In this document: positions 1-8,547 of the stretch, one piece after another | Position numbering within the stretch: the first letter of the stretch is position 1 | How the letters are laid out: every line of letters starts with the position of its first letter | Origin: Sulfurimonas sp. | GTDB lineage: Bacteria; Campylobacterota; Campylobacteria; Campylobacterales; Sulfurimonadaceae | Direction: 5' to 3' | Assembly (NCBI GenBank): GCA_013791885.1 | Contig: VMSZ01000020.1 | Span: 23,537 to 87,536, forward strand | DNA: 64,000 bases | Made by a program: the position numbers and the translations under genes | The notes under the pieces: model-generated | Databases searched by the model: none | Told to the model about the DNA's origin: nothing | The model's input: only the letters and a program-made list of their open reading frames with translations

Positions 1-27
1 CACCATTTAAAACAAGCGAAAGTAACT

Positions 28-1167
28 ATGAATTTTGAACCCTACCCATTTGAAAAACTTAACAATTTACTAGAAAATATCGAAGTTACAGACAAGTATT
101 CTCCAATAGCTCTAACCATAGGAGAACCGCAATTTCAAACACCCGCTTTTATACAAAAAGCCTTGTGTGACAATGCAGCATTACTTCAGAAGTATCCAAA
201 AACTGCCGGTGAAGATGGCTTAATAAACGCACAATTAGAGTTCATTGAAAAAAGGTTCCACACAAAACTCAAGCCAAGCCAGTTAATTCCTACATTTGGA
301 ACAAGAGAAGTACTTTTTAACTTCCCTCAATTTTTGCTTTTTGACAAAAAAGAGCCGGTAATGGCTTACACAAACCCTTTTTATCAGATTTATGAAGGTG
401 CAGCTATTGCATCAAGAGCCAAAGTTATTCATCTGAATTTAACTGAGGAAAACAACTTTAAACCTGAAATAGATGAAACGCAGCTTGCAAAATGCGATTT
501 GGTTATTTTAAACTTTCCAAACAACCCTACTTCCTCAGTGCTTAGCATCGAAGAACTCGTAACTTGGGTAAAACTCGCACTCAAGCACGATTTTGTTCTG
601 CTTAATGACGAATGCTACAGCGAAATATATACAGATAATCCGATTCCTTCACTGCTTGAAGCTTCTACTTTTGCAGAAAACGCAGACTTTAAAAATATTA
701 TTGTCATCAATTCTATCTCTAAACGCTCTTCTGCTCCGGGACTGCGTTCTGGTTTTATAGCCGGAGATGAAGCAATATTAAAAGAGTATATGAAATACAG
801 AACATACATAGGCTGTGCTTCTCCTCTTCCTCTTCAAAGTGCGGCGGCAGCAGCTTGGAGTGATGAAGAGCACGTGAGCATTTCAAGAGAAATCTACAAA
901 GAAAACTTTGCTTTGGCAAAAGAGATTTTAGGCATAAAAACGCCCGAGGCAACTTTTTATATCTGGCTCAAAGTAGATGATGCACTTGCGTTTACTCAAA
1001 AACTTCATAAAGAGTACAATGTCAAAGTACTTCCAGGCGAATATTTGGCACGCGACAATGCACTCGCAGATAACCCGGGCAAAGGCTTTGTCCGTATAGC
1101 TTTAGTAGAAAATCCGACAAAAACAAAAGATGCGTTACTAAGAATCAAGGAGTGTTTAGGTGAGTAA
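28..1167 (+). CDS. PLP-dependent aminotransferase, DapC-like (succinyldiaminopimelate aminotransferase type)
   Basis: A 379-residue class I/II aminotransferase of fold type I. The PLP-binding lysine is K232 in SISKRSSAPGLRSGF; NFPNNPT (162-168) and NDECYSEIY (193-201) hold the cofactor-binding Asn, Asp and Tyr. The SISKRSSAPGLRSGF form of the PLP motif is the one I associate with N-succinyl-diaminopimelate aminotransferases of Campylobacterota, which would place it in lysine and peptidoglycan precursor synthesis; murC two genes downstream fits. Substrate specificity is inferred, and another amino acid could be the donor. It is the first gene of a tight forward run and overlaps the next by 8 bases. 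No strong ribosome binding site is visible before the ATG, and the promoter lies outside the window. Confidence 0.8.
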   Translation: MNFEPYPFEKLNNLLENIEVTDKYSPIALTIGEPQFQTPAFIQKALCDNAALLQKYPKTAGEDGLINAQLEFIEKRFHTKLKPSQLIPTFGTREVLFNFPQFLLFDKKEPVMAYTNPFYQIYEGAAIASRAKVIHLNLTEENNFKPEIDETQLAKCDLVILNFPNNPTSSVLSIEELVTWVKLALKHDFVLLNDECYSEIYTDNPIPSLLEASTFAENADFKNIIVINSISKRSSAPGLRSGFIAGDEAILKEYMKYRTYIGCASPLPLQSAAAAAWSDEEHVSISREIYKENFALAKEILGIKTPEATFYIWLKVDDALAFTQKLHKEYNVKVLPGEYLARDNALADNPGKGFVRIALVENPTKTKDALLRIKECLGE

Positions 1168-1663
1168 AATAGAAGAGTTAAAAGCAGAAATTTTAGCGGC
1201 GCAGGAAAATTCGGACATTGCCTCACTTTACGTTTTAGAGCAAAAAGCGCACGATATATTTGATGAAGAAACCCTCCATGCATTTTATGCGAACATCCTG
1301 GATTTGGCACTTGAGCGCCTTACTGAAGCGCTTGAGACTCATAGAGTTATGGACATGAACGAGGTGCAGGATTTTGCAACACTCAGAGCATTGTACGAGT
1401 ATGCCATAGAACACTACAGTGCGGATAAATGTCAAGACGCGAGTGCCTTATTTGAAGTTCTCAGCGGCCTCAGCAACGACAAAAAATTCTCTGCAGCTCT
1501 AAAGTTTCACTCCCTTGCCGCAGCTGAGAATCTCCCTTTAGATGATTTTTTAGAAAACATTGCAGATATTGACGCAACGCAAAACGCAGGCACTTTTTAC
1601 ATCAGCTGCTTCCAAGAAAAGGCACAAAAATTGCTAGATAATGTCCAAAGCAAGGGGAAATAA
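1160..1663 (+). CDS. Conserved small acidic helical protein of unknown function
   Basis: A 167-residue, mostly helical, acidic protein with no signal peptide or membrane segment, so probably cytosolic. It starts with GTG inside the end of the aminotransferase gene (8-base overlap), which suggests translational coupling, and ends five bases before the murC start. I recognise no catalytic motif. Its position between an aminotransferase and murC suggests a housekeeping role, but no function can be given. Leu/Ala/Glu-rich helices with several Asp-Ala and Glu-Ala pairs suggest a repeat-like helical bundle. Confidence 0.7.
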   Translation: MSKIEELKAEILAAQENSDIASLYVLEQKAHDIFDEETLHAFYANILDLALERLTEALETHRVMDMNEVQDFATLRALYEYAIEHYSADKCQDASALFEVLSGLSNDKKFSAALKFHSLAAAENLPLDDFLENIADIDATQNAGTFYISCFQEKAQKLLDNVQSKGK

Positions 1664-1667
1664 TTTT

Positions 1668-2981
1668 ATGAAGATTCATTTTATCGGCATTGGCGGCATT
1701 GGTATCTCCGGACTAGCACAATATATGCATTATAAAGGTCATGAAATTAGCGGTTCTGACATTTCTGATAGTGTTATTATTAAAAAACTCCGCTCCCTTG
1801 GCATAAAAGTTACAGTTCCACATACATACGATGCCATTACAGACCAAGACCTTGTCGTTCACTCTGCAATTATCCGTCCTGACAATCCTGAGATTGTTGC
1901 TGCAAAAGAGAAAGGAATAGAGGTTCTCGCACGCCGTGAAGCCCTGCTTAAAATTTTAGATGACAGAAAAGTCTACTCTGTAGCCGGAGCTCATGGAAAA
2001 AGTACGACAACTGCTATCCTTACGGCTATCATGGATGGTTCTGCCATCATCGGTGCGGAGTCAAAATCTTTTGGCTCAAATGTGCGTTATAACGCGAACA
2101 GCGATATTATGCTCTTTGAAGCAGATGAAAGTGACGGAAGTTTTCTAAATTCAAATCCTCACTGTGCTATTGTTATAAACGCAGAACCGGAGCATATGGA
2201 ATATTACGACTACAATTATGACAGTTTTTACAACTCCTACAAGACTTTCATCAAATCTGCGCCTTGCCGCGTTTTAAACGCAGAAGACAGTTTTTTATCT
2301 ACACTTATAGACGAAATAGATGCACATTGGCTTTACCCGAGCAAAGACATTAAAAACATCGAATATATTCTTATCAATAATGAACCTCATACCCGCTTTG
2401 AGTTTAGAGATTTTGGAAGTTTTGATGTTTGGGGTTTTGGAGAGCACATTGCTCTTGACGCCGCACTTGCAATTCTGGCAGCCAAAGAGTCTATGGATAT
2501 TGAAACTATCCGTACGAATATTTTGACTTTTAAAGGCATAAAAAAACGCTTTGACATTGTCGGTCTGGAAGAAAATAACGTCATAATTGACGATTACGGT
2601 CACCACCCGACAGAAATTAAAGCGACATTCAAAGCGGTCAAAGAATATGCTTTTCTTAAGGGCATAGAAAAAATAACTGTTATATGGCAGCCGCATAAAT
2701 ACTCCCGAACCATAGACAATCTGGATGCTTTCATGAAATGTTTTGAAGGAGCTTCTGAGCTGATTATTTTACCGGTTTGGGCAGCCGGAGAGATGCCGAG
2801 AGAGATTAATTTCCAAGAAGATTTTAAACACTATAACCTCACTTTGGCAGACAGTATTTATAGAATCAACAACACGGTAACGCTCATCAAAGACAAACAA
2901 GAGCTTCGCGTCCTTGACCAAGGCATGATTGTAAGCTTCGGGGCAGGCGACATTACCTACCAAATACGAGGAATTGCATAA
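1668..2981 (+). CDS. murC: UDP-N-acetylmuramate--L-alanine ligase (MurC)
   Basis: MurC adds L-alanine to UDP-MurNAc with ATP, the first step of the peptidoglycan stem peptide, in the cytosol. The N-terminal nucleotide-binding loop is MKIHFIGIGGIGISG, and the ATP loop GAHGKSTTT is at about residues 107-115. The central-domain EADESDGS and the C-terminal DDYGHHPTEI motif are typical of MurC. I choose the ATG at 1668 over an in-frame ATG at 1641: AAGGGG precedes 1668 at a good distance, and the extra nine residues would extend into the previous gene and come before the conserved N-terminus. This gives 437 residues, normal for the family. The stop overlaps the next start by one base. Confidence 0.93.
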   Translation: MKIHFIGIGGIGISGLAQYMHYKGHEISGSDISDSVIIKKLRSLGIKVTVPHTYDAITDQDLVVHSAIIRPDNPEIVAAKEKGIEVLARREALLKILDDRKVYSVAGAHGKSTTTAILTAIMDGSAIIGAESKSFGSNVRYNANSDIMLFEADESDGSFLNSNPHCAIVINAEPEHMEYYDYNYDSFYNSYKTFIKSAPCRVLNAEDSFLSTLIDEIDAHWLYPSKDIKNIEYILINNEPHTRFEFRDFGSFDVWGFGEHIALDAALAILAAKESMDIETIRTNILTFKGIKKRFDIVGLEENNVIIDDYGHHPTEIKATFKAVKEYAFLKGIEKITVIWQPHKYSRTIDNLDAFMKCFEGASELIILPVWAAGEMPREINFQEDFKHYNLTLADSIYRINNTVTLIKDKQELRVLDQGMIVSFGAGDITYQIRGIA

Positions 2982-3310
2982 TGGCTTATCTTGCCGGACT
3001 AATAATAACTGCTCTCTTTTTTATGGCGATGCACTACTTTACAGAACTTACCAAGTCTCAAAAAGCGACTGCTACGGCCATTATTTTAACTATTATTCTC
3101 AGCGCCATTGCTTACAATGCCTACACTGAAGCGAAGCAGGAAAAAATGATGCAGGTCGTCATCAAGTTTAATCAGGGAAAAACGGTCGTGTGTAACGGAA
3201 TAGATGTCAATAACACTACTTACTCTTTAAGCGTCGGCACCTATACTTTTATAGGCCTTCAAAATACGCCAAATTATGGCCAAATGATTAGCGCGTCCAC
3301 TTGCGAGTAG
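2981..3310 (+). CDS. Small two-helix membrane protein, unknown function
   Basis: A 109-residue protein with two predicted membrane helices (about 3-19 and 30-46) and a C-terminal domain of about 60 residues that probably faces the periplasm. That domain has two cysteines, in VVCNG and near the end in STCE, which could form a disulfide. The ATG overlaps the murC stop by one base (TAATG), so translation is likely coupled. The gene runs on into the mutS2 start. I know no function; the placement between murC and mutS2 suggests only co-transcription. Confidence 0.7.
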   Translation: MAYLAGLIITALFFMAMHYFTELTKSQKATATAIILTIILSAIAYNAYTEAKQEKMMQVVIKFNQGKTVVCNGIDVNNTTYSLSVGTYTFIGLQNTPNYGQMISASTCE

Positions 3311-5526
3311 AGAATTCCGCTAAATCTAAAATCGAGCATTTAATCACTCAGCTCGACTTAGATGAACATATCAACCATTTTAAAAGCTTCTTCTCCCGTG
3401 AAAGCGAGCTCTACATCGAAGGCGATCAAGAACTTCACTTTCGTTACATTCAGGCACTTGACAAAATAGAGTTCAATGCACCTCCCAAAGTTGCAGATTT
3501 CAGTACTATTAAACTTCACCTGCTTAAACGCGGCGTTTTAAACTTTGAGCAGATTTTTGAAATTGTAAAAGTCGTCCGCTTTTTCCGCTACTTTAAAAAC
3601 CGTCAGCTTGATGGACTCATTGGTGAGTGGATGCAAAAATTCACTATTGATGAGAAGTTCAATGAAGTTGAAAAATACTTCACAAAAGACGGAAAGTTTG
3701 AAGAAAATCTTGATGAACAGCTTTTTGGTCTTGGCGCAAGAATAAAGGAACATAGAACAAATATTAATGGCTCCATTCGACGTATGATGTCAAACTCAAA
3801 ACTCAGCGGCTATCTTGTTGATACACAGGTTCACCTCGTCAACGACGAAGAGTGTCTCCTTGTGCGCGGTGGTTTTAATCATGTCCTTAAAGGCGCAGTT
3901 GTGGGTCGCAGTACGGGTGGATTTTTCTATGTCTCTCCGGACATCATCCTTAAAACCAAAGAGCAAATCCGTTACATAGAACAAGAGCGCGAAGCGATTT
4001 TCTACTCGTATGCAAAAGAATTTTCACTCAAACTTGCCGAACTTCAGGGCTTTATAAATTTCGTTGACAAAGAGTTTACAAAGTTTGACAATTACCAAGC
4101 CCGCGTTTTGTTTGCACGTGCGAAAAACTACCAACTGGTTAAATCAAAAAACGATTCAAAAATTCATCTCAAAGATTTTTATCACCCTGCTCTGCACAAT
4201 GCAAAACCGATTAATGTAGATTTTTCAAAAAACATTCTCATGATTACCGGTGTAAACGCAGGCGGTAAAACTATGTTGCTTAAGTCCATTCTTGCTTCTG
4301 CGTTTATGGCAAAGTACATTATTCCAATGCGCATTAATGAAACGCAGTCACACATCGGTTCATTTAAAAACATCCTTGCCATTATTGACGACCCGCAAAA
4401 TGTAAAAAATGACATCTCTACTTTTGCAGGACGTATGCAGGAATTTTCCCGCATTTTTGAGTATAAAGCTGCACTTGTAGGCGTCGATGAAATAGAACTC
4501 GGGACAGACTCCGACGAGGCGGCGGCTCTTTTTAAAGTCATGCTTGATGAGCTCATTAAACGCGGTCAAAAAGTAGTCGTCACCACGCACCATAAGCGTC
4601 TTGCAGCACTTATGGCAGACCGTGAAGATGTTGAGCTTATGGCGGCTATTTATGATGAAGATATGCGTATGCCGACCTATGAATTTATGCACGGCATCAT
4701 CGGGAAGAGTTACGCTTTTGAAACGGCAAGCCGTTACGGCATCTCAAACGCCATAGTCAATGAAGCGAAAGTAGTCTACGGCGACAATTCGCAAAGACTC
4801 AATCTGCTTATAGAACGCGGCTCTCAACTTGAGCGTGAACTCAAACAAAAGCACAAAAAAGTAGATGAAAAACTCCATGAGCTAGAACTCAAAGAACTCA
4901 GTCTCAAAGAACAGAGAGAACTGCTTGAAAAAGAGCTCGATACACAAAAAGCTTCTCTTAAACGCAGCTATGAAGAAGCCATCAGAGAAGCCAAAGAAGC
5001 TGCAAAAGCCGGTGATACACAGGCTATTCACAGAGCTATGAACAAGGCAAATCAGAAACTTCCTGTTGAAAAAAAAGAGCCTGAAATTGTTGTCAGAGAA
5101 TTTAAAGTCGGTGACAGAGTCAAGTACCACTCTCAAAAAGGTATCATCATCTCCATGAAAGATGACAAAGAAGCAATTATTGAAGTTGACGGTATGCGTA
5201 TTCGCGCGAAGACAAAACAACTCAAGCATACACAGTCTCTGCCTTCTAAACCAAAAACACATTTAAAAGTCAGTGTGGAAAAAAGAGCCGGACTCAAATG
5301 CGACCTTCACGGTATGAGGGCAGACGAAGCCTGCGAAGTTTTGGATAAATTTTTAAGCGACGCACTGCTCAACGGCTGGGATGAAGTCATTGTCTATCAC
5401 GGAATCGGCACAGGAAAACTCTCTTATGCGGTAAAAAACTTTTTAACTGCACACCCAAAAGTCAAAAAATTTACAGATGCACCGCAACACATGGGCGGTT
5501 TTGGCGCCAAAGTCGTCACTCTCTAA
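3301..5526 (+). CDS. mutS2: Endonuclease MutS2
   Basis: A 741-residue MutS2. Family members act on recombination intermediates or, in some bacteria, on collided ribosomes, rather than in mismatch repair. The core and clamp regions are at about 1-300 and the Walker A loop TGVNAGGKT at 316-324. An ATPase domain with VDEIELGTDSDEAAAL and TTHHKRLA follows, then a charged coiled coil at about 500-590, and a C-terminal Smr nuclease domain from 667 with DLHG and HGIGTGKL. A MutS-type mismatch-binding domain is missing, as expected. The likely start is TTG at 3301, overlapping the previous gene by 10 bases with no clear ribosome binding site, so a somewhat later start is possible. Confidence 0.93.
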   Translation: MRVENSAKSKIEHLITQLDLDEHINHFKSFFSRESELYIEGDQELHFRYIQALDKIEFNAPPKVADFSTIKLHLLKRGVLNFEQIFEIVKVVRFFRYFKNRQLDGLIGEWMQKFTIDEKFNEVEKYFTKDGKFEENLDEQLFGLGARIKEHRTNINGSIRRMMSNSKLSGYLVDTQVHLVNDEECLLVRGGFNHVLKGAVVGRSTGGFFYVSPDIILKTKEQIRYIEQEREAIFYSYAKEFSLKLAELQGFINFVDKEFTKFDNYQARVLFARAKNYQLVKSKNDSKIHLKDFYHPALHNAKPINVDFSKNILMITGVNAGGKTMLLKSILASAFMAKYIIPMRINETQSHIGSFKNILAIIDDPQNVKNDISTFAGRMQEFSRIFEYKAALVGVDEIELGTDSDEAAALFKVMLDELIKRGQKVVVTTHHKRLAALMADREDVELMAAIYDEDMRMPTYEFMHGIIGKSYAFETASRYGISNAIVNEAKVVYGDNSQRLNLLIERGSQLERELKQKHKKVDEKLHELELKELSLKEQRELLEKELDTQKASLKRSYEEAIREAKEAAKAGDTQAIHRAMNKANQKLPVEKKEPEIVVREFKVGDRVKYHSQKGIIISMKDDKEAIIEVDGMRIRAKTKQLKHTQSLPSKPKTHLKVSVEKRAGLKCDLHGMRADEACEVLDKFLSDALLNGWDEVIVYHGIGTGKLSYAVKNFLTAHPKVKKFTDAPQHMGGFGAKVVTL

Positions 5527-6720
5527 ATGAAAAAAGTAGCAATCATCGGCGGTGGAGCCTCGGGACTTTTTTCTGCCATTTTGTGTGCAAAAAACGGTGC
5601 AGAAGTTCATCTATTTGAGCAAAACGCAAGATGTTCTAAAAAGATTTTAGTCTCTGGAAATGGACGTTGTAACATTTCAAATAAAAACCTCTCTCCAAAC
5701 GACTTTTTTGGACAAAACCCTGCGTTTGTTGCGTTTGGACTTGGGGAATTCGGCTTCGCTGCGTTTGAGAAGTTTGTCAATTCTTTAGGACTTATACTTG
5801 AGACAAAAGAGGACGGACGAGCCTATCCTCTGAGTAACGAAGCAAAATCGGTGGCAAAGATTTTTGAAGAAGTGGCAAAGATTTTAGGTGTACATTTTCA
5901 TCTTGAGTCAAAAATAACAGATATAAAAAAACTTCTAACCGAGTACGACTCCGTAATCGTTGCAACAGGTTCTGAGGCAGCAAGTCATTTAGGCGGAAAC
6001 GCAGACGGTTACAACTTTGCCAAAGAGTTTGGACACACACTCATTCCAACCTACCCTTCACTTGTGCAACTTCACATTAACTCGCCCCTGCCAAATAAAA
6101 TGTCAGGAGCGAAGCTAAACGCAGAGGTGACTCTTTTACTTAATCACAAAAAAGTCAGCAGAGTTTTTGGAGATGTTTTGTTTACAAACTACGGTGTTTC
6201 AGGGTTTGCCATTTTGGACATTTCCCAAATGGCAAGTGTTGCGCTCATGAACTATGAAGCGGTAGATATTTCCATAAATCTTCTGCCGACTTACAACATG
6301 CAACTTCTCTCAGCTCACATTGCCAAAGTTGCTCTAAATGTGCCGGAGCTCAGTATATTAGAAATTTTAGCAGGACTTATTCCTCTCAAAATTGGACAAG
6401 TTCTACTGGAAAGTTTAGAGATAAATCCAAACAGTAAAGCGGAAAACATACATACAAAACTCGCCAAAAAAATAGCAAACGCACTGTTAAACTGGCGTTT
6501 TGAAGTCAGCGACACCCATGGCTTCCGCCACGCAGAAGTCAGCGGCGGCGGAGTAGATACTTTGGAAATAAATCCAAAAACTATGGAATCACTCAAACAA
6601 AAAAATCTTTACTTTTGCGGAGAAGTTTTAGATGTCGTAGGACGCCGTGGCGGTTACAACTTCGCCTGGGCATGGGCAAGCGCTTATTTGGCAGCTAAAG
6701 ATATAACAAAAATTAGATAA
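5527..6720 (+). CDS. FAD-dependent oxidoreductase, HI0933/BaiN family
   Basis: A 397-residue flavoprotein. The FAD dinucleotide loop GGGASGL is at 8-14, followed by the family signature SGNGRCNISN (about 43-52). The C-terminal GGGV and YFCGEVLDVVGRRGGYNFAWAWASG-type segment, here ending WASAYLA, is the conserved FAD-closing motif of HI0933/YhiN/BaiN proteins. These are cytosolic, and the physiological substrate is mostly unknown. The ATG follows the mutS2 stop directly, which suggests one operon. Its stop codon lies one base before an inverted REP-like repeat, so the transcription unit probably ends there. Confidence 0.87.
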   Translation: MKKVAIIGGGASGLFSAILCAKNGAEVHLFEQNARCSKKILVSGNGRCNISNKNLSPNDFFGQNPAFVAFGLGEFGFAAFEKFVNSLGLILETKEDGRAYPLSNEAKSVAKIFEEVAKILGVHFHLESKITDIKKLLTEYDSVIVATGSEAASHLGGNADGYNFAKEFGHTLIPTYPSLVQLHINSPLPNKMSGAKLNAEVTLLLNHKKVSRVFGDVLFTNYGVSGFAILDISQMASVALMNYEAVDISINLLPTYNMQLLSAHIAKVALNVPELSILEILAGLIPLKIGQVLLESLEINPNSKAENIHTKLAKKIANALLNWRFEVSDTHGFRHAEVSGGGVDTLEINPKTMESLKQKNLYFCGEVLDVVGRRGGYNFAWAWASAYLAAKDITKIR

Positions 6721-6721
6721 A

Positions 6722-6752
6722 ATATTCCGCCTCCAGAGAGGATGGAACGAGA
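6722..6752. repeat. REP-like palindromic repeat, left arm of an inverted pair
   Basis: These 31 bases match the reverse complement of 7392-7422 at 27 of 31 positions by eye. The arm is itself an imperfect hairpin, with CCTC and GAGG pairing around a CAGA loop. A similar but more diverged inverted pair is at 12592-12697, so this looks like a dispersed family. It resembles widespread REP/BIME sequences in bacteria that contain a CTCGTTCC...GGAAT framework; that family assignment is from memory. Confidence 0.65.
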
Positions 6753-6898
6753 CAATATACTCACGAACATCAAAACTTTTTTCATCTTTCATTTCCTTTT
6801 TTCAATGACTTTAAGTTATATAAATAATAAAATAAATATTATTTTTTCTATAAAAATAAAGTAATTTATTTAATTACTTTTTATAAGAGTTTAATAAT

Positions 6899-6913
6899 TA
6901 TGATAGTATCATA
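6899..6913. promoter_or_regulatory. Palindromic operator candidate upstream of cytochrome c'-like gene
   Basis: TATGATA-G-TATCATA is a perfect 7-1-7 inverted repeat, 37 bases before the TTG start at 6951, in very AT-rich DNA. The 7-1-7 geometry resembles a Fur or CRP/FNR-type site, but the sequence matches neither consensus well. It may be an operator or overlap the -10 region. Confidence 0.4.
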
Positions 6914-6950
6914 TATCCCTATTTATGAATAAACACTAAAGGAAAATCAA

Positions 6951-7349
6951 TTGAAAAAAATTATTTTAGCACTTGCTACTTTATCGGTAATGGCATTAGC
7001 GAACGAATCAGCTGTAAGTAATGTTACAATAAATGCGACAATGAAACTTATGGAGCAAGGCTTAAGTGATGTGCAATCGGGATTTATTTATCATGACAAA
7101 GAGAAATTAACTCGTGGTATACAAACATTACAAGGTGCAAATTCTATTTTTAGCAGTGTTGATGTATCTGTGTTTATTCCAAACAATGCAAAAATTCAAG
7201 TAACAAAAAACATCAATGCAAATCTTGCAAAAGACTTAGAGTCTCTTCAAAAATCTGTAGCTGATAAAAAATATGCTGAAGCGACTGATGATTATTCAAA
7301 AGTTCTAAACAGCTGTATTTCTTGTCATACAATCATCAGAGGTTGGTAG
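6951..7349 (+). CDS. Cytochrome c'-like (class II) monohaem cytochrome
   Basis: A 132-residue exported protein with a signal peptide (about 1-17, ending near MALA) and a helical body. Its single haem site, CISCH at 122-126, lies only six residues from the C-terminus. A C-terminal CxxCH after a four-helix bundle is the arrangement of cytochrome c' and c556, which bind NO or transfer electrons in the periplasm; that assignment is by architecture, not a match to a named protein. The start is TTG at 6951 with AAAGGAAAA upstream. The gene is alone between two inverted REP-like arms, with an AT-rich leader and a palindromic operator candidate, so it may have its own regulation and may have arrived as a unit. 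Confidence 0.7.
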   Translation: MKKIILALATLSVMALANESAVSNVTINATMKLMEQGLSDVQSGFIYHDKEKLTRGIQTLQGANSIFSSVDVSVFIPNNAKIQVTKNINANLAKDLESLQKSVADKKYAEATDDYSKVLNSCISCHTIIRGW

Positions 7350-7391
7350 TCACACCACCTCGCAATCCTCTATCAAGAGCCAAATAAAACT

Positions 7392-7422
7392 TCTCGTTCC
7401 ATCCTCTTCCGAGGTGGAATAT
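7392..7422. repeat. REP-like palindromic repeat, right arm of the inverted pair
   Basis: Reverse complement of 6722-6752 with four mismatches. On the reverse strand the arm folds as TTCC-a-CCTC-GGAA-GAGG-at-GGAA, a hairpin capped by GGAA, a GNRA-type tetraloop. It lies between the cytochrome c'-like gene and the end of the convergent DD-peptidase gene, so it could also act as a transcript-end structure. Confidence 0.65.
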
Positions 7423-7484
7423 ACATACATGAAAACTCCCATAATGATGTTTATTAACAATATTTTTAGCAGCCCATTTTTTCT

Positions 7485-8324
7485 TTACGTAAGATTTTTC
7501 GTTGTTTTCTTTGCACTTTTCATAGTTGCATTGAGCACTCTTTTTGCATTTTCCCATCTGTTGCTGGCATTGAGCATTACAAACAGTATATCTTTATTGT
7601 CTTTTTTTGCACGAGCTATCAAACAGGCACCTGCTCCACTTGTGTAGCCGGTTTTTAATCCTACAACACTTTTATTTTCTCTTTGAAGTCTGTTACTTGT
7701 ATAGACTGCAAATCTTTTTTTTGTATTGATTGTTGTAAAAGTATATTTGTTGAGCTTGACTATAGAATTAAAAGTTTTATTTTTGATAGCGTATTCTGCA
7801 AGTTTCATCAAATCTCGTGCGGTTGATTTGTGTTTGTTATCATCAAATCCGGCAGGATTTACAAAATTTGTATTTTTCATCCCAAGTTTTTTTGCTTTTT
7901 TATTCATCATTGAGATAAATTTTGCTTTATCGTTATTTCCCAAATAGTAAGCTATTGAATACGCAGCGTCATTTGCTGATTTTATGAGAGCCGCATGAAC
8001 TAAATCTTTGAGTTTTACTTTATCCCCAACTTTTAAACCAAGCTTTGTTGGTTCAACATCTATCATAGGTTTTGTAATTGTTACTACTTTATCCATCTTG
8101 CCACTCTCAATAGCAAGCATACAGGTCATAATTTTTGTAAGACTAGCCGGCCGCAAGAGTTGATTTTCGTCTTTTGCATATATGGTTTTATTTTTTGAGA
8201 GATCTTTAACCATAATTGAATCTGAATCTTTTCCAACTATAGTCAATGTTTTCGAATCATTTGCCGCATAAAGAGCACTAGAAAAGGTGAAAAAAACTGT
8301 AAAAACTAAACTGATATATCTCAT
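7485..8324 (-). CDS. D-alanyl-D-alanine carboxypeptidase/endopeptidase, S11 family
   Basis: A penicillin-binding DD-peptidase that trims or cleaves peptidoglycan cross-links in the periplasm. All three active-site motifs are present: SLTK (S61, K64), SAN (117-119) and KTG (225-227). An N-terminal signal peptide ends near LYAA. The protein is 279 residues and stops shortly after the transpeptidase domain. It lacks the second domain and amphipathic tail of PBP5, so it resembles the shorter PBP7/PbpG group. I choose the ATG at 8324, with GGGGA seven bases upstream, over one four codons earlier at 8336. It stands alone and converges with the cytochrome c'-like gene. Confidence 0.88.
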   Translation of the reverse strand: MRYISLVFTVFFTFSSALYAANDSKTLTIVGKDSDSIMVKDLSKNKTIYAKDENQLLRPASLTKIMTCMLAIESGKMDKVVTITKPMIDVEPTKLGLKVGDKVKLKDLVHAALIKSANDAAYSIAYYLGNNDKAKFISMMNKKAKKLGMKNTNFVNPAGFDDNKHKSTARDLMKLAEYAIKNKTFNSIVKLNKYTFTTINTKKRFAVYTSNRLQRENKSVVGLKTGYTSGAGACLIARAKKDNKDILFVMLNASNRWENAKRVLNATMKSAKKTTKNLT

Positions 8325-8400
8325 GAAAATCCCCATTGATTGTAGTTGTATTTTATAACAAAGAAGCTTTAGTATTCAACCATTATGAGGAAAACAGTTC

Positions 8401-8479
8401 CTTTTTGTCTCAGGATTGAACTCTTTGGTATCAGAATAAAGAAACTTGACGTGGATAGCACCTATCTGGGGGACAAAAG
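8401..8479. repeat. Imperfect inverted repeat in the spacer before lemA
   Basis: CTTTTTGTCTCAG at 8401-8413 pairs imperfectly with CTGGGGGACAAAAG at 8466-8479. A small inner hairpin, GATAG-cac-CTATC, lies at about 8454-8466. The spacer between the DD-peptidase and lemA (8325-8547) holds no gene that I can see. It may be a diverged mobile-element end or a transcript structure. Confidence 0.35.
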
Positions 8480-8547
8480 ATATAACAAAAGCTTAAAGAT
8501 AATAAAGATAAAATCAACACTAATTTACTTTCTTTAAGGATTCGCTC

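Noticed and set aside
1641..1667. Earlier in-frame ATG for MurC
   Set aside because: It adds nine residues not typical of MurC, and the ribosome site fits the ATG at 1668.
6760..6900. Very AT-rich stretch as a possible replication origin
   Set aside because: No DnaA-box cluster or dnaA/dnaN neighbours are seen; it is more simply the leader of the cytochrome c'-like gene.
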